Assembly: GCF_030811455.1 (NCBI RefSeq)
Contig: NZ_JAUSQU010000001.1
Coordinates: 9,176,001 to 9,240,000 of the forward strand
Direction: 5' to 3'
DNA length: 64,000 nucleotides
Source: Streptosporangium lutulentum
GTDB taxonomy: Bacteria > Actinomycetota > Actinomycetes > Streptosporangiales > Streptosporangiaceae
In this document: piece after piece, positions 17,947 to 27,102 of the stretch
Position numbering within the stretch: position 1 is the stretch's first letter
Layout: each line of letters begins with the position of its first letter
Notes under the pieces: model-generated
Database searches by the model: none
Seen by the model: only the letters and a program-made list of their open reading frames with translations
Told to the model about the DNA's origin: nothing
Translations under genes and position numbers: made by a program

Positions 17947-18254
17947 GACCTGACGCTTTTCGCGCCCAAGGGCGCCCTCCCGGGTGGGGGCGCCCTTTTT
18001 GCTGTCCGAAACCGGTGTTTTCTCCCTGCATGACGATACTTTCGCCACCCCTGACCTGGGTTCGGATGACAACAGCCAATCTTTTGCTTGACCATCGACA
18101 GAACCCGTATTTAGTATCCGGAAATAAGGAGGAAATAAGTCGGAAATCGACAAATCTTGCTTATGTCCCCCCCCCCCCCTAGATTTCCCGGCACCTCGGG
18201 CCCCGATGGAAGTCGCCCGGCCCGCTCCGCAGGTCTCACCCCCCAGGAGATTCC
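17927..18254. other. Intergenic region with terminator and poly-C tract upstream of the ThuA/GDH gene
   Basis: It holds the SDR terminator, an AT-rich segment at 18060-18160 (likely promoter), and an uninterrupted C13 run at 18167-18179, 75 bp before the start codon. No gene is seen. Confidence 0.7.
17968..18000 (+). terminator. Rho-independent terminator after the SDR gene
   Basis: AAGGGCGCC pairs with GGCGCCCTT around a GC-rich loop and is followed by TTTTT-type residues (ends CCCTTTTT). It is a textbook intrinsic terminator. Confidence 0.85.
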
Positions 18255-21200
18255 ATGCGTCGCCTGCTCATCGCCCTCATGGCTCCCCTTCTGCTCCTGT
18301 TACCCATCGGTTCGGCGAACGCGCAAGCCGTACGGGCAGCGGCGGACTTCCGCGTGCTGCTGTTCACCGAGACCGCCGACTACGTCCACGACTCGATCCC
18401 GGCGGGGATCGCGATGGTGCAGGCGCTGGCGTCCGCCAACAACTTCGAGGTCGTCCAGTCCGCCAGCTCGACGGCCTTCACCGACGCGAACCTCGCCACC
18501 TTCGACGCGGTGATCATGCTGCAGAACTCCGGCATGGTCTGGGACAACGAGGCCCAGCGCCAGGCCACCCAGAGGTTCGTCAACAACGGCGGCGGGATCG
18601 TGGCGGTCCACAACACCACCGACATGAACATCGAGGCCCAGTTCCCCTGGTGGGACCAGCTCATCATGGGCGGCGCGCACATGACCGCGCACTCCAGCAT
18701 CGTGCAGGGCACCGCCAAGGTCCTCGACCACAAGCACCCCTCCACCGCCGGTCTGCCCGACCGCTGGACGCGCAGCGAGGAGTGGTACAACTTCGACAGG
18801 AGCATGCGGGGCGACGTCCACGTCCTGGTCACCGCCGACGAGACCACCTACGACGCCGGGCCCAGCAAGATGGGCGCCGACCACCCGATCTCCTGGTGCC
18901 GCTCGGCCGAGGGCGGGCGCGTCTGGGCGACCGGAATGGGTCACCAGATCGCCTCCTACAACGAGACGCTGTTCCGCCAGCACGTGCTCGGCGGCATCAG
19001 GTGGGCGGCGGGCAACGCCGAGGGCGACTGCGGCGGCACCGTGTGGAACCGCTTCCAGAAGGTGACGCTCGACAGCGCCCCCGACCAGCCGATGCAGCTC
19101 GACGTGGCCGCCAACGGGGACGTCTACTACATCTCCCGCTCCGGCAAGCTCATGCTCATCCGCAAGAACGGCCAGATCGTGGTCACCGGCACGCTGAACG
19201 TCTACACCGGCGGCGAAGACGGGCTGATCGGCCTGGTCCTCGACCCGGGCTTCACGACCAACCGCTGGGTCTACCTCAACTACTCCCCGGCCGGATCGGC
19301 GGCGGTCAACCAGGTCTCCCGGTTCACCCTGAACGGGGACACCCTCGACCTGGCCAGTGAGAAGAAGCTCCTCACCATCCCCGCGACCAGGACCGACGAG
19401 CCGGGGCACACCGGCGGGAACCTCGCCTTCGGACCCGGGGGGAACCTCTACATCGGCGTCGGCGACGACATCAACCCCTTCTCCTCCGACGGCTACGCGC
19501 CGATCGACGAGCGTCCGGGACGGGCGAACTTCGACGCCCAGCGCAGCTCGGCCAACACCAACGACCTGCGCGGCAAGATCCTGCGGATCCACCCGGAGAG
19601 CGGCGGCACCTACACGATCCCGGCGGGCAACATGTTCGCGCCGGGCACCGCGCTGACCCGCCCGGAGATCTACGCGATGGGCTTCCGCAACCCGTTCCGG
19701 TTCGCGGTGGACGCGGAGACCGGCTGGATCTCGATGGCCGACTACGGTCCCGACGCGGGGAGCGCCAACGCCAACCGCGGGCCCGAGGGCACCGTCGAGT
19801 GGAACCTGATCAAGTCGCCCGGCTTCTACGGCTGGCCGTACTGCGTCGGCAACAACACGCCGTTCAACGACTACAACTTCGCCACGTCCACCTCGGGGCC
19901 GAAGTTCAACTGCGCGGCGCCGGTGAACAACTCGCCCAACAACACCGGCCTGACGAACCTGCCTGCGGTCAAGGCGGCCACCGTCTGGTACACCTACCAC
20001 CTCACGCCCGAGTGGCCGGAGATGGGCACCACCGGCGGAGCGGCCCCGATGGGCGGGCCGTTCTACCACTACGACGCCGCCAACCCCTCGGAGACGAAGT
20101 TCCCCGCCTACTTCGACGACACCCCGTTCTTCTACGAGTGGAGCCGCAACTACCTCGCCGAGATGCGGCTGGACGGCAGCGGCAACGTCCTGAAGACCAA
20201 CCGGTTCCTGTCCAACCTCGGGTTCAGGTCGCCGATGCACATGAAGTTCGGCCCCGACGGGGCGATGTACCTCATCGAGTGGGGCGCCGGCTACGGCGGC
20301 GCCAATCCCGACGACGGCGTCTACCGCATCGACTACGTCAGCGGGTCCCGCACCCCGACCGCCAAGGCGAGCGGCACGCCCACCTCCGGACAGGCCCCGC
20401 TCACCGTCCAGTTCTCCTCGGCCGGATCCTCGGACCCCGACGGAGACCCGTTCACCTACGCGTGGGACTTCACCAGCAACGGCTCGACCGACTCCACCGC
20501 GGCGAACCCCTCCTTCACCTACACCGCCAACGGCACCTTCACCGCCAGGCTCACGATCACCGACCCTTCGGGCAAGAGCGGCTCGGCGACGGTGCCCATC
20601 ACGGTCGGCAACACCGCGCCGATCGTGAGGTTCGGCTCGCCGCCCGACGGCGGGGCCATCTCCTTCGGCGACTCGGTCCCCTACACGGTGACCGTCACCG
20701 ACCCGGAGGACGGCACGATCGACTGTTCCAGGGTCAACGTGATCACGGCGCTCGGACACGACACCCACAGCCACGACACCGGCCAGTTCACCGGCTGTTC
20801 GGGAACCGTCGTGACCACGAACTCGGGGCATGACGCCGACGCCAACACCTTCTACGTCCTCACCGCCACCTACACCGACAGAGGCGGTCTGGCCGCGACC
20901 GCCAACCTGATCCTGCAGCCCCGGCAGAAGCAGGCCGAGTACTTCACCGGCTCGTCCGGCGTCCGGGTGGTCGACCAGGCCGGCGCGCAGAACGGCAAAC
21001 GGGTGGGCGACATCTCCAACAACGACTGGATCTCCTTCTCGCCGATGAGCGTCCAGGGGATCACCTCGGTGGCCTACCGGGTGTCCTCGCCCGTCGGGGG
21101 CGGCACCATCGAGCTGCGTGCCGACTCGCCGACGGGTCAGCTCCTGTCCACCACGTCCGTGCCGAACACCGGCGGCTGGGACACCTACCAGTCGCTGACC

Positions 21201-21770
21201 GCCACCCCCGTGGCGGCACTGTCGGGCAGTCACCCGCTGTTCCTGGTGTTCAGGCACCCGACCGCCAACCAGTTCGACCTCGACTCCCTCACCCTGAACG
21301 GGCCGGGCGTCGGAGGCGGCGGCGGTTCGAGCGGGCCCGTGGCGAACGCCGTCTACACCCTGACCGCCGCGCACAGCTCCAAGGTGGCCGACGTCGAAGG
21401 CCAGTCCACGGCCGACAACGCCAGGGTGCTGCAGTGGGGCGGCAACGGCGGGACCAACCAGCAGTGGAGGGCCGTCGACAGAGGGAACGGCAACTTCTCC
21501 CTCTCCTCGGTCCTGAGCGGTAAGTGCATGGACGTGACCGGCGCGTCCACCGCCCCGGGCGCGCTGATCATCCAGTGGGCCTGCGGCACCGGCACGAACC
21601 AGCAGTGGAGGTTCGCACCGGCGGCCAACGGCAACTGGAAGATCACTTCCGTCGGCAGCGGCCACTGCCTGGAGGTTCCCGGCGCCTCCACCGCCGACGG
21701 TGTCCAGCTCACCCAGGGCACCTGCGGCACCGGCACCAACCAGCAGTGGAGGCTCACCCGCGTGAGCTGA
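18255..21770 (+). CDS. Secreted ThuA - PQQ-type sugar dehydrogenase - PKD - CBM6-like - ricin B lectin multidomain protein
   Basis: A 1171-residue exported protein. After the signal peptide (LIALMAPLLLLLPIGSANA) comes a ThuA domain at about 32-260 (VLLFTETADYVHDSIPAGIA, IVAVHNTTDMNIEAQFPWWD). A six-blade glucose/sorbosone dehydrogenase-type propeller follows at about 275-690 (QPMQLDVAANGDVYYISRSG, EPGHTGGNLAFGPGGNLYIG, EIYAMGFRNPFRFAVDAETG). Then a PKD domain (SSDPDGDPFTYAWDFTSNGS), a further Ig-like stretch, a CBM6-like module at about 890-1015 and a C-terminal ricin-type lectin with three QQWR repeats. ATG 18255 has AGGAG upstream. It probably oxidises or modifies carbohydrate outside the cell; the substrate is unknown. 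ThuA plus dehydrogenase fusions are common in actinomycetes, but this length is large. Confidence 0.92.
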   Translation: MRRLLIALMAPLLLLLPIGSANAQAVRAAADFRVLLFTETADYVHDSIPAGIAMVQALASANNFEVVQSASSTAFTDANLATFDAVIMLQNSGMVWDNEAQRQATQRFVNNGGGIVAVHNTTDMNIEAQFPWWDQLIMGGAHMTAHSSIVQGTAKVLDHKHPSTAGLPDRWTRSEEWYNFDRSMRGDVHVLVTADETTYDAGPSKMGADHPISWCRSAEGGRVWATGMGHQIASYNETLFRQHVLGGIRWAAGNAEGDCGGTVWNRFQKVTLDSAPDQPMQLDVAANGDVYYISRSGKLMLIRKNGQIVVTGTLNVYTGGEDGLIGLVLDPGFTTNRWVYLNYSPAGSAAVNQVSRFTLNGDTLDLASEKKLLTIPATRTDEPGHTGGNLAFGPGGNLYIGVGDDINPFSSDGYAPIDERPGRANFDAQRSSANTNDLRGKILRIHPESGGTYTIPAGNMFAPGTALTRPEIYAMGFRNPFRFAVDAETGWISMADYGPDAGSANANRGPEGTVEWNLIKSPGFYGWPYCVGNNTPFNDYNFATSTSGPKFNCAAPVNNSPNNTGLTNLPAVKAATVWYTYHLTPEWPEMGTTGGAAPMGGPFYHYDAANPSETKFPAYFDDTPFFYEWSRNYLAEMRLDGSGNVLKTNRFLSNLGFRSPMHMKFGPDGAMYLIEWGAGYGGANPDDGVYRIDYVSGSRTPTAKASGTPTSGQAPLTVQFSSAGSSDPDGDPFTYAWDFTSNGSTDSTAANPSFTYTANGTFTARLTITDPSGKSGSATVPITVGNTAPIVRFGSPPDGGAISFGDSVPYTVTVTDPEDGTIDCSRVNVITALGHDTHSHDTGQFTGCSGTVVTTNSGHDADANTFYVLTATYTDRGGLAATANLILQPRQKQAEYFTGSSGVRVVDQAGAQNGKRVGDISNNDWISFSPMSVQGITSVAYRVSSPVGGGTIELRADSPTGQLLSTTSVPNTGGWDTYQSLTATPVAALSGSHPLFLVFRHPTANQFDLDSLTLNGPGVGGGGGSSGPVANAVYTLTAAHSSKVADVEGQSTADNARVLQWGGNGGTNQQWRAVDRGNGNFSLSSVLSGKCMDVTGASTAPGALIIQWACGTGTNQQWRFAPAANGNWKITSVGSGHCLEVPGASTADGVQLTQGTCGTGTNQQWRLTRVS

Positions 21771-21789
21771 GCGTCACCGAACGGCCCCG

Positions 21790-21835
21790 GGTACGGCCGG
21801 GCGGCTTGAGCACCATCGAGCCGCCCGGCCGTACC
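21790..21835 (+). terminator. Terminator hairpin after the ThuA/GDH gene
   Basis: A perfect 17-bp stem (GGTACGGCCGGGCGGCT with its complement) with a 12-nt loop begins 20 bp after the stop. No T-run follows. Confidence 0.7.
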
Positions 21836-21880
21836 GCGTGGTGATGAGCGCCACCGGACCGAGCCCGGTACGGGTTTACT

Positions 21881-21906
21881 GACTTTTGTAGAAATCTGCA
21901 AAAGTC
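21881..21906. promoter_or_regulatory. Imperfect 26-bp palindrome upstream of the ROK gene (candidate operator)
   Basis: Arms GACTTTTG and CAAAAGTC flank a centre that also pairs (AGA with TCT), so 22 of 26 positions are symmetric. It lies 85 bp before the GTG of the ROK regulator and is a plausible autoregulatory operator. Confidence 0.6.
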
Positions 21907-21940
21907 GGCGAATCGCAACTAAAAGTCTCTTCACAAGGCA

Positions 21941-21964
21941 AGCAGAAGTGGGTTAACTTCTGCT
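21941..21964. promoter_or_regulatory. Second inverted repeat upstream of the ROK gene
   Basis: AGCAGAAGT and ACTTCTGCT are perfect 9-bp arms with a 6-bp spacer, ending 26 bp before the start codon. It could be an operator or a 5' UTR hairpin. Confidence 0.55.
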
Positions 21965-21990
21965 CAGCCAACTCCGAACGCGGAGGTGTT

Positions 21991-23172
21991 GTGAAGCGGA
22001 TTACCGCCCGGCCGGAAACCGCCCATCAGGCTGTGCTCCTCCGGATGCTGCGCGAGAGAGCATGGTCACGTGCTGAGCTCGGCGATGTGGTTGATTTGTC
22101 GCGTTCCAAGCTCAACCTGGAGATCGACCGGCTGATCGAGCTGAGCCTGGCGGAACAGGCGGGCCTGGCGGCTTCACGCGGCGGGCGCAGGTCCGGCATG
22201 GTACGGCTGGCCGCAAGCCTGCGCTTCGCCGGCATCGACATCGGCGCCACCTCGATCGACGTGGCCGTCACCGACGCGGAGCTGAAGATCCTCGGCCACC
22301 TGAGCGAGCCGTGCGACGTGCGCGAAGGGCCCGCGGCCGTGCTCGACCAGGCCACGGAGATGGTCGGGAAGCTGCGCGCCCAGGGGTTCTTCGCCCACCT
22401 GCACGGGGTCGGAATCGGTGTCCCCGGGCCGGTCAGTTTCCGGGAGGGAATGCCGGTCGCACCACCGCTCATGCCCGGCTGGGACCGTTACCCCGTCAGG
22501 GAGATGGTCGGCCAGGAACTCGGCTGCCCCGCGGCGGTCGACAACGACGTCAACATCATGGCGCTGGGCGAGCTTCACGCGGGGCTGGCCAAGCAGGTGG
22601 ACGACTTCCTGTTCGTCAAGATCGGCACCGGGATCGGCTGCGGGATCGTGGTGGACGGCAAGATCTACCGGGGCGTCTCCGGCAGCGCCGGCGACATCGG
22701 CCACATCCGCGTCGACGACCAGGGGCCCACCTGCGCCTGCGGCAACGTCGGCTGCCTTGAGGCCTACTTCGGAGGGGCCGCCCTGGCCAGGGAGGCCGCG
22801 TCCGTCGCCGGGCGCTCGCCGTATCTCGGCGAACGGCTCCGGCGGACCGGCACGCTCACCGGAGAGGACGTCGCCGCGGCGGCCGAGATGGGCGACGCCG
22901 AGGCGGTGCGGCTGATCCGCGACGGCGGGCGCAGGGTCGGCACGGTGCTCGCCGGGCTCGTCAGCTTCTTCAACCCGGGACTTGTGATCATCGCGGGAGG
23001 CGTGGCCAAGCTGGGCCACGTCCTGCTGGCGGAGATCAGAAGCGTCGTCTACCGCCGGTCGCTGCCCCTGGCGACGGGCAACCTCCCCATCGTGCTGTCG
23101 GAACTCGGAGCCGACGCCGGTGTGATCGGCGCGGCCCGGCTCAGCAGTGACCACGTTTTCTCGGCTCCATGA
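21991..23172 (+). CDS. ROK-family transcriptional regulator
   Basis: A 393-residue protein: a winged-helix at residues 10-60 (AVLLRMLRERAWSRAELGDV, VDLSRSKLNLEIDRLIELSL) followed by a ROK kinase fold with the ATP-loop region AGIDIGATSIDVAVTDAELK, the GxGxPG (GVGIGVPGPV), the catalytic Asp stretch AAVDNDVNIMALGELHAG and the zinc motif CACGNVGCLE. GTG 21991 has a GGAGG site. It heads the sugar operon, overlapping the transporter ATPase start (ATGA), and two palindromes lie upstream. It is a probable sugar-responsive repressor of this operon. Confidence 0.92.
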   Translation: MKRITARPETAHQAVLLRMLRERAWSRAELGDVVDLSRSKLNLEIDRLIELSLAEQAGLAASRGGRRSGMVRLAASLRFAGIDIGATSIDVAVTDAELKILGHLSEPCDVREGPAAVLDQATEMVGKLRAQGFFAHLHGVGIGVPGPVSFREGMPVAPPLMPGWDRYPVREMVGQELGCPAAVDNDVNIMALGELHAGLAKQVDDFLFVKIGTGIGCGIVVDGKIYRGVSGSAGDIGHIRVDDQGPTCACGNVGCLEAYFGGAALAREAASVAGRSPYLGERLRRTGTLTGEDVAAAAEMGDAEAVRLIRDGGRRVGTVLAGLVSFFNPGLVIIAGGVAKLGHVLLAEIRSVVYRRSLPLATGNLPIVLSELGADAGVIGAARLSSDHVFSAP

Positions 23173-24722
23173 ACGATCAGCGAGGCCTCATGTCCGATGA
23201 CACCCCCCTGCTGTTGATGCGGGGGATCGTTAAGCAGTTTCCCGGTGTGCGTGCGCTGGACGGCGTCGATCTGGAGGTGTTGCCCGGTGAGGTGCACTGC
23301 CTGCTGGGCCAGAACGGCGCGGGAAAATCCACGCTGATCAAAGTGCTGGCCGGGGCGCATCAACCCGACGAGGGCACGATCACCCTGGGTGGGGAGGCGG
23401 TGCGGCTGTCGTCGCCGACCGCGGCGATCAAGCTGGGGATCTCCACCATCTACCAGGAGCTGGACCTGGTCGACGGGCTGAGCGTGGCCGAGAACATCTT
23501 CTTGGGCCATGAGATGGCCCGGCTGGGATTCGTCAGCCGCGGCGAGGCCAACCGGGCGGCGCGCGGGTTGCTGGAGCGGCTGGGGCACGGGGAGATCCGG
23601 CCGAACACCGAGGTGGGCCGGCTGTCGCCGGCGGCCAAGCAGGTGGTGAGCATGGCGCGGGCGTTGTCGCATGACACCCGGTTGATCATCATGGATGAGC
23701 CGTCGGCGGCGTTGGCGCATGACGAGGTGGGCAACCTGTTTCGGATCATCCGGGAGTTGACCGCGCAGCAGGTGGCGGTGGTGTACATCTCGCATCGGCT
23801 GGAGGAGATCCGCGAGATCGGGGATCGGGTGACGGTGCTCAAGGACGGGCGGACCGCGGCGGTGGGGTTGCCGGCCAAGACGACGCCGACCGCGCAGGTG
23901 GTGGCGTTGATGACCGGCCGCAATGTGGAGTATGTGTTTCCGCCGCGCCGCCCCGCCCCCGCCGCGGGGACGGAGGAGAGCACCGGTGGGGGTGAGCCGG
24001 TGTTGCGGGTGCGGGACTTGACGGTGCCGGGGGTGTTCGCCGGGGTGTCGTTTGAGGTGGCGGCCGGGGAGATCGTGGGGTTGGCCGGGTTGGTCGGGTC
24101 GGGCCGCTCGGAGATCATCGAGGCGATTTACGGGGCGCGCCGGTTTTCCGGGTCGGTGGTGTTGGAGGGGCGGCCGGTGGGCCGGGGCGGTACGTCTGGG
24201 GCGGTGCGCCGGGGGATGGGGTTGGCGCCGGAGGAGCGTAAGGCGCAGGCGTTGCTGCTGGATCAGAGTGTGACGCGCAATATCAGCCTGGCGAGTTTGG
24301 GCCGGTATTCGCGGTGGGGGTGGATGGATCGGCGGGCGGAGGCGGCCGAGGCGGCGGAGTTGGTGGCGGCGTTGGATATCCGCCCGGCGGATCCGGAGCG
24401 GCCGATCAAGACGTTGTCGGGGGGTAATCAGCAAAAGGCGGTGCTGGCGCGGTGGTTGGTCAACGGGCGGCGGTTGTTGTTGCTGGATGAGCCGACGCGG
24501 GGGGTGGATGTCGGGGCGCGGGCGGAGTTGTATGCGGTGGTGCGGCGGTTGGCCGATACGGGGGTGGGGGTGTTGCTGGTCTCCAGTGAGGTGCCGGAGG
24601 TGTTGGGGTTGGCCGATCGGGTGTTGGTGATCCGGGAGGGTCGGGTCATTCATCGGGCGGCGGCGGCGGAGCTGGACGAACATCGGGTACTCGACATGAT
24701 CATGGAGGGGAGTGCGCTGTGA
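23169..24722 (+). CDS. Sugar ABC transporter ATPase (RbsA/XylG type, two NBDs)
   Basis: A 517-residue double ATPase. The first NBD has LLGQNGAGKSTLIKVLAGAH and the signature region VGRLSPAAKQVVSMARALSH (LSPAAKQ rather than LSGGQ). The second has a degenerate Walker A (GLVGSGRSEIIEAIYGAR) typical of the family, LSGGNQQKAVLARWLV and LLLLDEPTRGVDVGA. It starts at ATG 23169, overlapping the ROK stop; ATG 23190 is an alternative. From about 23500 onward codon choice changes to TTG, GTG and GGG, unlike the C-ending codons of its neighbours. Confidence 0.93.
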   Translation: MNDQRGLMSDDTPLLLMRGIVKQFPGVRALDGVDLEVLPGEVHCLLGQNGAGKSTLIKVLAGAHQPDEGTITLGGEAVRLSSPTAAIKLGISTIYQELDLVDGLSVAENIFLGHEMARLGFVSRGEANRAARGLLERLGHGEIRPNTEVGRLSPAAKQVVSMARALSHDTRLIIMDEPSAALAHDEVGNLFRIIRELTAQQVAVVYISHRLEEIREIGDRVTVLKDGRTAAVGLPAKTTPTAQVVALMTGRNVEYVFPPRRPAPAAGTEESTGGGEPVLRVRDLTVPGVFAGVSFEVAAGEIVGLAGLVGSGRSEIIEAIYGARRFSGSVVLEGRPVGRGGTSGAVRRGMGLAPEERKAQALLLDQSVTRNISLASLGRYSRWGWMDRRAEAAEAAELVAALDIRPADPERPIKTLSGGNQQKAVLARWLVNGRRLLLLDEPTRGVDVGARAELYAVVRRLADTGVGVLLVSSEVPEVLGLADRVLVIREGRVIHRAAAAELDEHRVLDMIMEGSAL

Positions 24723-25816
24723 GCGACTCCAGGAACACCACCCCGGCCGGCGGCCCGGTGGACTCGGCGGGCGAGACGGGAAGCCCGGGGAGCCCGGTGG
24801 GTACGGTCACCGCCGGTGACCCGGGTAGGGGGTCGGCGCAGGTGCGGCGCTCCCCGGTGGCGCTTGGGCCGTTGGCTCGGCTGGGGGAGGCCCGTCATCT
24901 CGGGCTGGTGGTGGCGTTGGTGCTGCTGGCGGTGGTCGGGTTGGTCACCGTCCCGGACACCTTTGCCACCACCTCGAATCTGGTGAGCATTCTGTCGCTG
25001 GCCGCGACCATCGGGGTGATCACGGTCGGGGCGACGTTCGTGATCATCGGTGGGGGGATCGACCTGTCGGTCGGGGCGCTGATGGCGTTGGCGTCGGTGT
25101 GGGCCACCACGCTGGCCACCCAGGCGTACGGGCCGGCGGTGATGATCGTGTGTGCGGTGGCGGTGGGCACCGGGGCCGGGCTGGTCAATGGGTTCTTGAT
25201 CGCTTATGGGCGGATGGTGCCGTTCATCGCGACGCTGGCGATGTTGGTGGCCGCGCGTGGGTTGGCGCAGCGGATGTCGGATCGGCGCACCCAGCTGGTG
25301 CAGCAGGGCAATGAGCTGATTGTGGATTTGTCGACCAGCCGGGTGTTCGGGGTGCCGGTGCTGGTTTACATTTTCGCGGTGGTGGTCGCGGTGGGCTGGG
25401 TGGTGCTCAATCGGACCACGTTCGGCCGGCGCACGTATGCGGTGGGGGGTAATCCGGAGGCGGCGCGGTTGGCGGGGATCGATGTGCGCCGGCACACCAT
25501 GTTGTTGTATGCGCTGTCGGGGTTGTGTTGTGGGATCGCGGCTGTGTTGATCATGGCGCGGACCACGACGGGGTCGTCGACGCATGGGGATTTGTATGAG
25601 TTGGATGCGATCGCGGCGGTGATTATCGGCGGGACGTTGCTGACCGGGGGCCGGGGGTCGATCATCGGGTCGATCCTGGGTCTGTTGATCTTCACGGTGA
25701 TCACGAATTTGTTCATTCTGAACGGGTTGAACACCAGTGATCAGTTGATCGCGAAGGGTTTGATCATTGTGGTGGCGGTGCTGCTGCAGCGGCGCAGCCT
25801 GGAATCACGAACCTAG
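24719..25816 (+). CDS. Sugar ABC transporter permease (RbsC type)
   Basis: A 365-residue BPD_transp_2 permease with about ten membrane segments after a 55-residue Gly/Ser/Pro cytoplasmic N-terminus. Landmarks are FVIIGGGIDLSVGALMALAS, YGRMVPFIATLAMLVAARGL, TYAVGGNPEAARLAGIDVRR and AVIIGGTLLTGGRGSIIGSI. GTG 24719 overlaps the ATPase stop by four bases. It shares the unusual G-ending codon usage of the ATPase gene. Confidence 0.93.
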   Translation: MSDSRNTTPAGGPVDSAGETGSPGSPVGTVTAGDPGRGSAQVRRSPVALGPLARLGEARHLGLVVALVLLAVVGLVTVPDTFATTSNLVSILSLAATIGVITVGATFVIIGGGIDLSVGALMALASVWATTLATQAYGPAVMIVCAVAVGTGAGLVNGFLIAYGRMVPFIATLAMLVAARGLAQRMSDRRTQLVQQGNELIVDLSTSRVFGVPVLVYIFAVVVAVGWVVLNRTTFGRRTYAVGGNPEAARLAGIDVRRHTMLLYALSGLCCGIAAVLIMARTTTGSSTHGDLYELDAIAAVIIGGTLLTGGRGSIIGSILGLLIFTVITNLFILNGLNTSDQLIAKGLIIVVAVLLQRRSLESRT

Positions 25817-26040
25817 ACGTCCCCTCTTGCCACGAGGGTTCCGCCGACCGGCCCATGGTGGGCCTCGTCGATCCGCGAGTACGGCGCCGTCGTCCGGCGC
25901 CGGGCCCGAGGTCGCGAGGATCGACACCGGCTCGGGCGGCGGGGTCCGGCGAGAGGGAGGGCGCATTCTCCCGGCGGCCGGTCAGGGGTTCGCGGGAGTC
26001 GTCACCTACCTTTTCACCCCCTTTTCAAAGGAGCAGGTTC

Positions 26041-27102
26041 ATGGCAGAAAACGTCGCCCGTCGGGGATTCCTCCTCGGCGGAGCCGTTCTTGGCGCCGGC
26101 GCGTTAGTCACCGGATGCACCAGCAACGCCCCGGCCGCCGCCCCGGCCGCCGCGCCCTCCTCGGCGGCGCCCGCCCCGGCCGGCGGCAACGACGCCCCGG
26201 GCACCAAGGTCGTCATCGGATTCTCCGCCCCGGCCGCCGACCACGGCTGGATCGCGGCGATCGCGAAGAACGCCGAGGCCGCGGCCAAGGAATACCCCGA
26301 CGTGGAGTTCAAGCCGGTCGAGCCGACCAACGACATCAACGCGCAGATCTCCGCGGTGGAATCGCTGATCGCGGCCAAGGTCGCCGCCCTGGTGATCCTG
26401 CCGAACGACGGCCAGCAGCTCAACCAGATCGCCCGCCAGGCCAGCGACGCCGGCATCCCGGTGATCAACCTGGACCGGGTGTTTCCGGACAAGCTGTCCT
26501 ATCGCACCTGGATCGGCGGCGACAACTACGGCATGGGCGTGGCGGCCGGTCACTACATCGGCACCAAGCTGAAGGAGAAGGGGGTGGCCAACCCGGTGAT
26601 CCTGGAGATCCAGGGCATCGCCACGCTGCCGCTGACCCAAGACCGCAGCAAGGGCTTCGAGGACGCGCTGAAGACCTTCGGGTTCACGGTGACCGCCAAG
26701 CAGGACGCCCAGTTCACCGTGGAGTCCGGCACCGAGGTGGCCAGCAACCTGATGCAGGCGCACAAGAAGATCGACGCGATCTGGAACCACGACGACGACC
26801 AGGGCATCGGCGTGCTGGCCGCGATCAAGGAGGCCAACCGCAGCGAGTTCTTCATGGTCGGCGGCGCCGGGTCGGCCAACGCGATGCGTGACATCCAGTC
26901 CGGCTCCAGCGTGCTGGAGGCCACCGTCACCTACAGCCCGACCATGGCGTCGTCGGCCATCAAGCTGGCTCGTCTGATCGCGCAGGGCAAGGGCATGAGC
27001 GACCTGGTGGAGAACCAGGTGCCGCAGTCGATCACTTTGGCTTCGGAGACCATCACCAAGGACAACGTCGCCCAGTACCTGCCGCTCGGATTCGAGTCCT
27101 GA
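26041..27102 (+). CDS. Sugar-binding lipoprotein (RbsB-like, periplasmic-binding type 1)
   Basis: A 353-residue binding protein. The N-terminus has twin arginines and a lipobox (ARRGFLLGGAVLGAGALVTG then C), so export may be by Tat followed by lipidation. An Ala/Pro/Ser linker is followed by the type 1 fold (TKVVIGFSAPAADHGWIAAI, SLIAAKVAALVILPNDGQQL, HKKIDAIWNHDDDQGIGVLA). AAAGGAG precedes the ATG. It is 224 bp after the permease but clearly belongs to the same importer; its codon use is again C-ending. Confidence 0.93.
   Translation: MAENVARRGFLLGGAVLGAGALVTGCTSNAPAAAPAAAPSSAAPAPAGGNDAPGTKVVIGFSAPAADHGWIAAIAKNAEAAAKEYPDVEFKPVEPTNDINAQISAVESLIAAKVAALVILPNDGQQLNQIARQASDAGIPVINLDRVFPDKLSYRTWIGGDNYGMGVAAGHYIGTKLKEKGVANPVILEIQGIATLPLTQDRSKGFEDALKTFGFTVTAKQDAQFTVESGTEVASNLMQAHKKIDAIWNHDDDQGIGVLAAIKEANRSEFFMVGGAGSANAMRDIQSGSSVLEATVTYSPTMASSAIKLARLIAQGKGMSDLVENQVPQSITLASETITKDNVAQYLPLGFES

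Noticed and set aside
18300..21665. A 1121-codon minus-strand frame opposite the ThuA/dehydrogenase gene
   Set aside because: Shadow of the real gene, with valine/arginine/glycine-rich nonsense translation and no domain.
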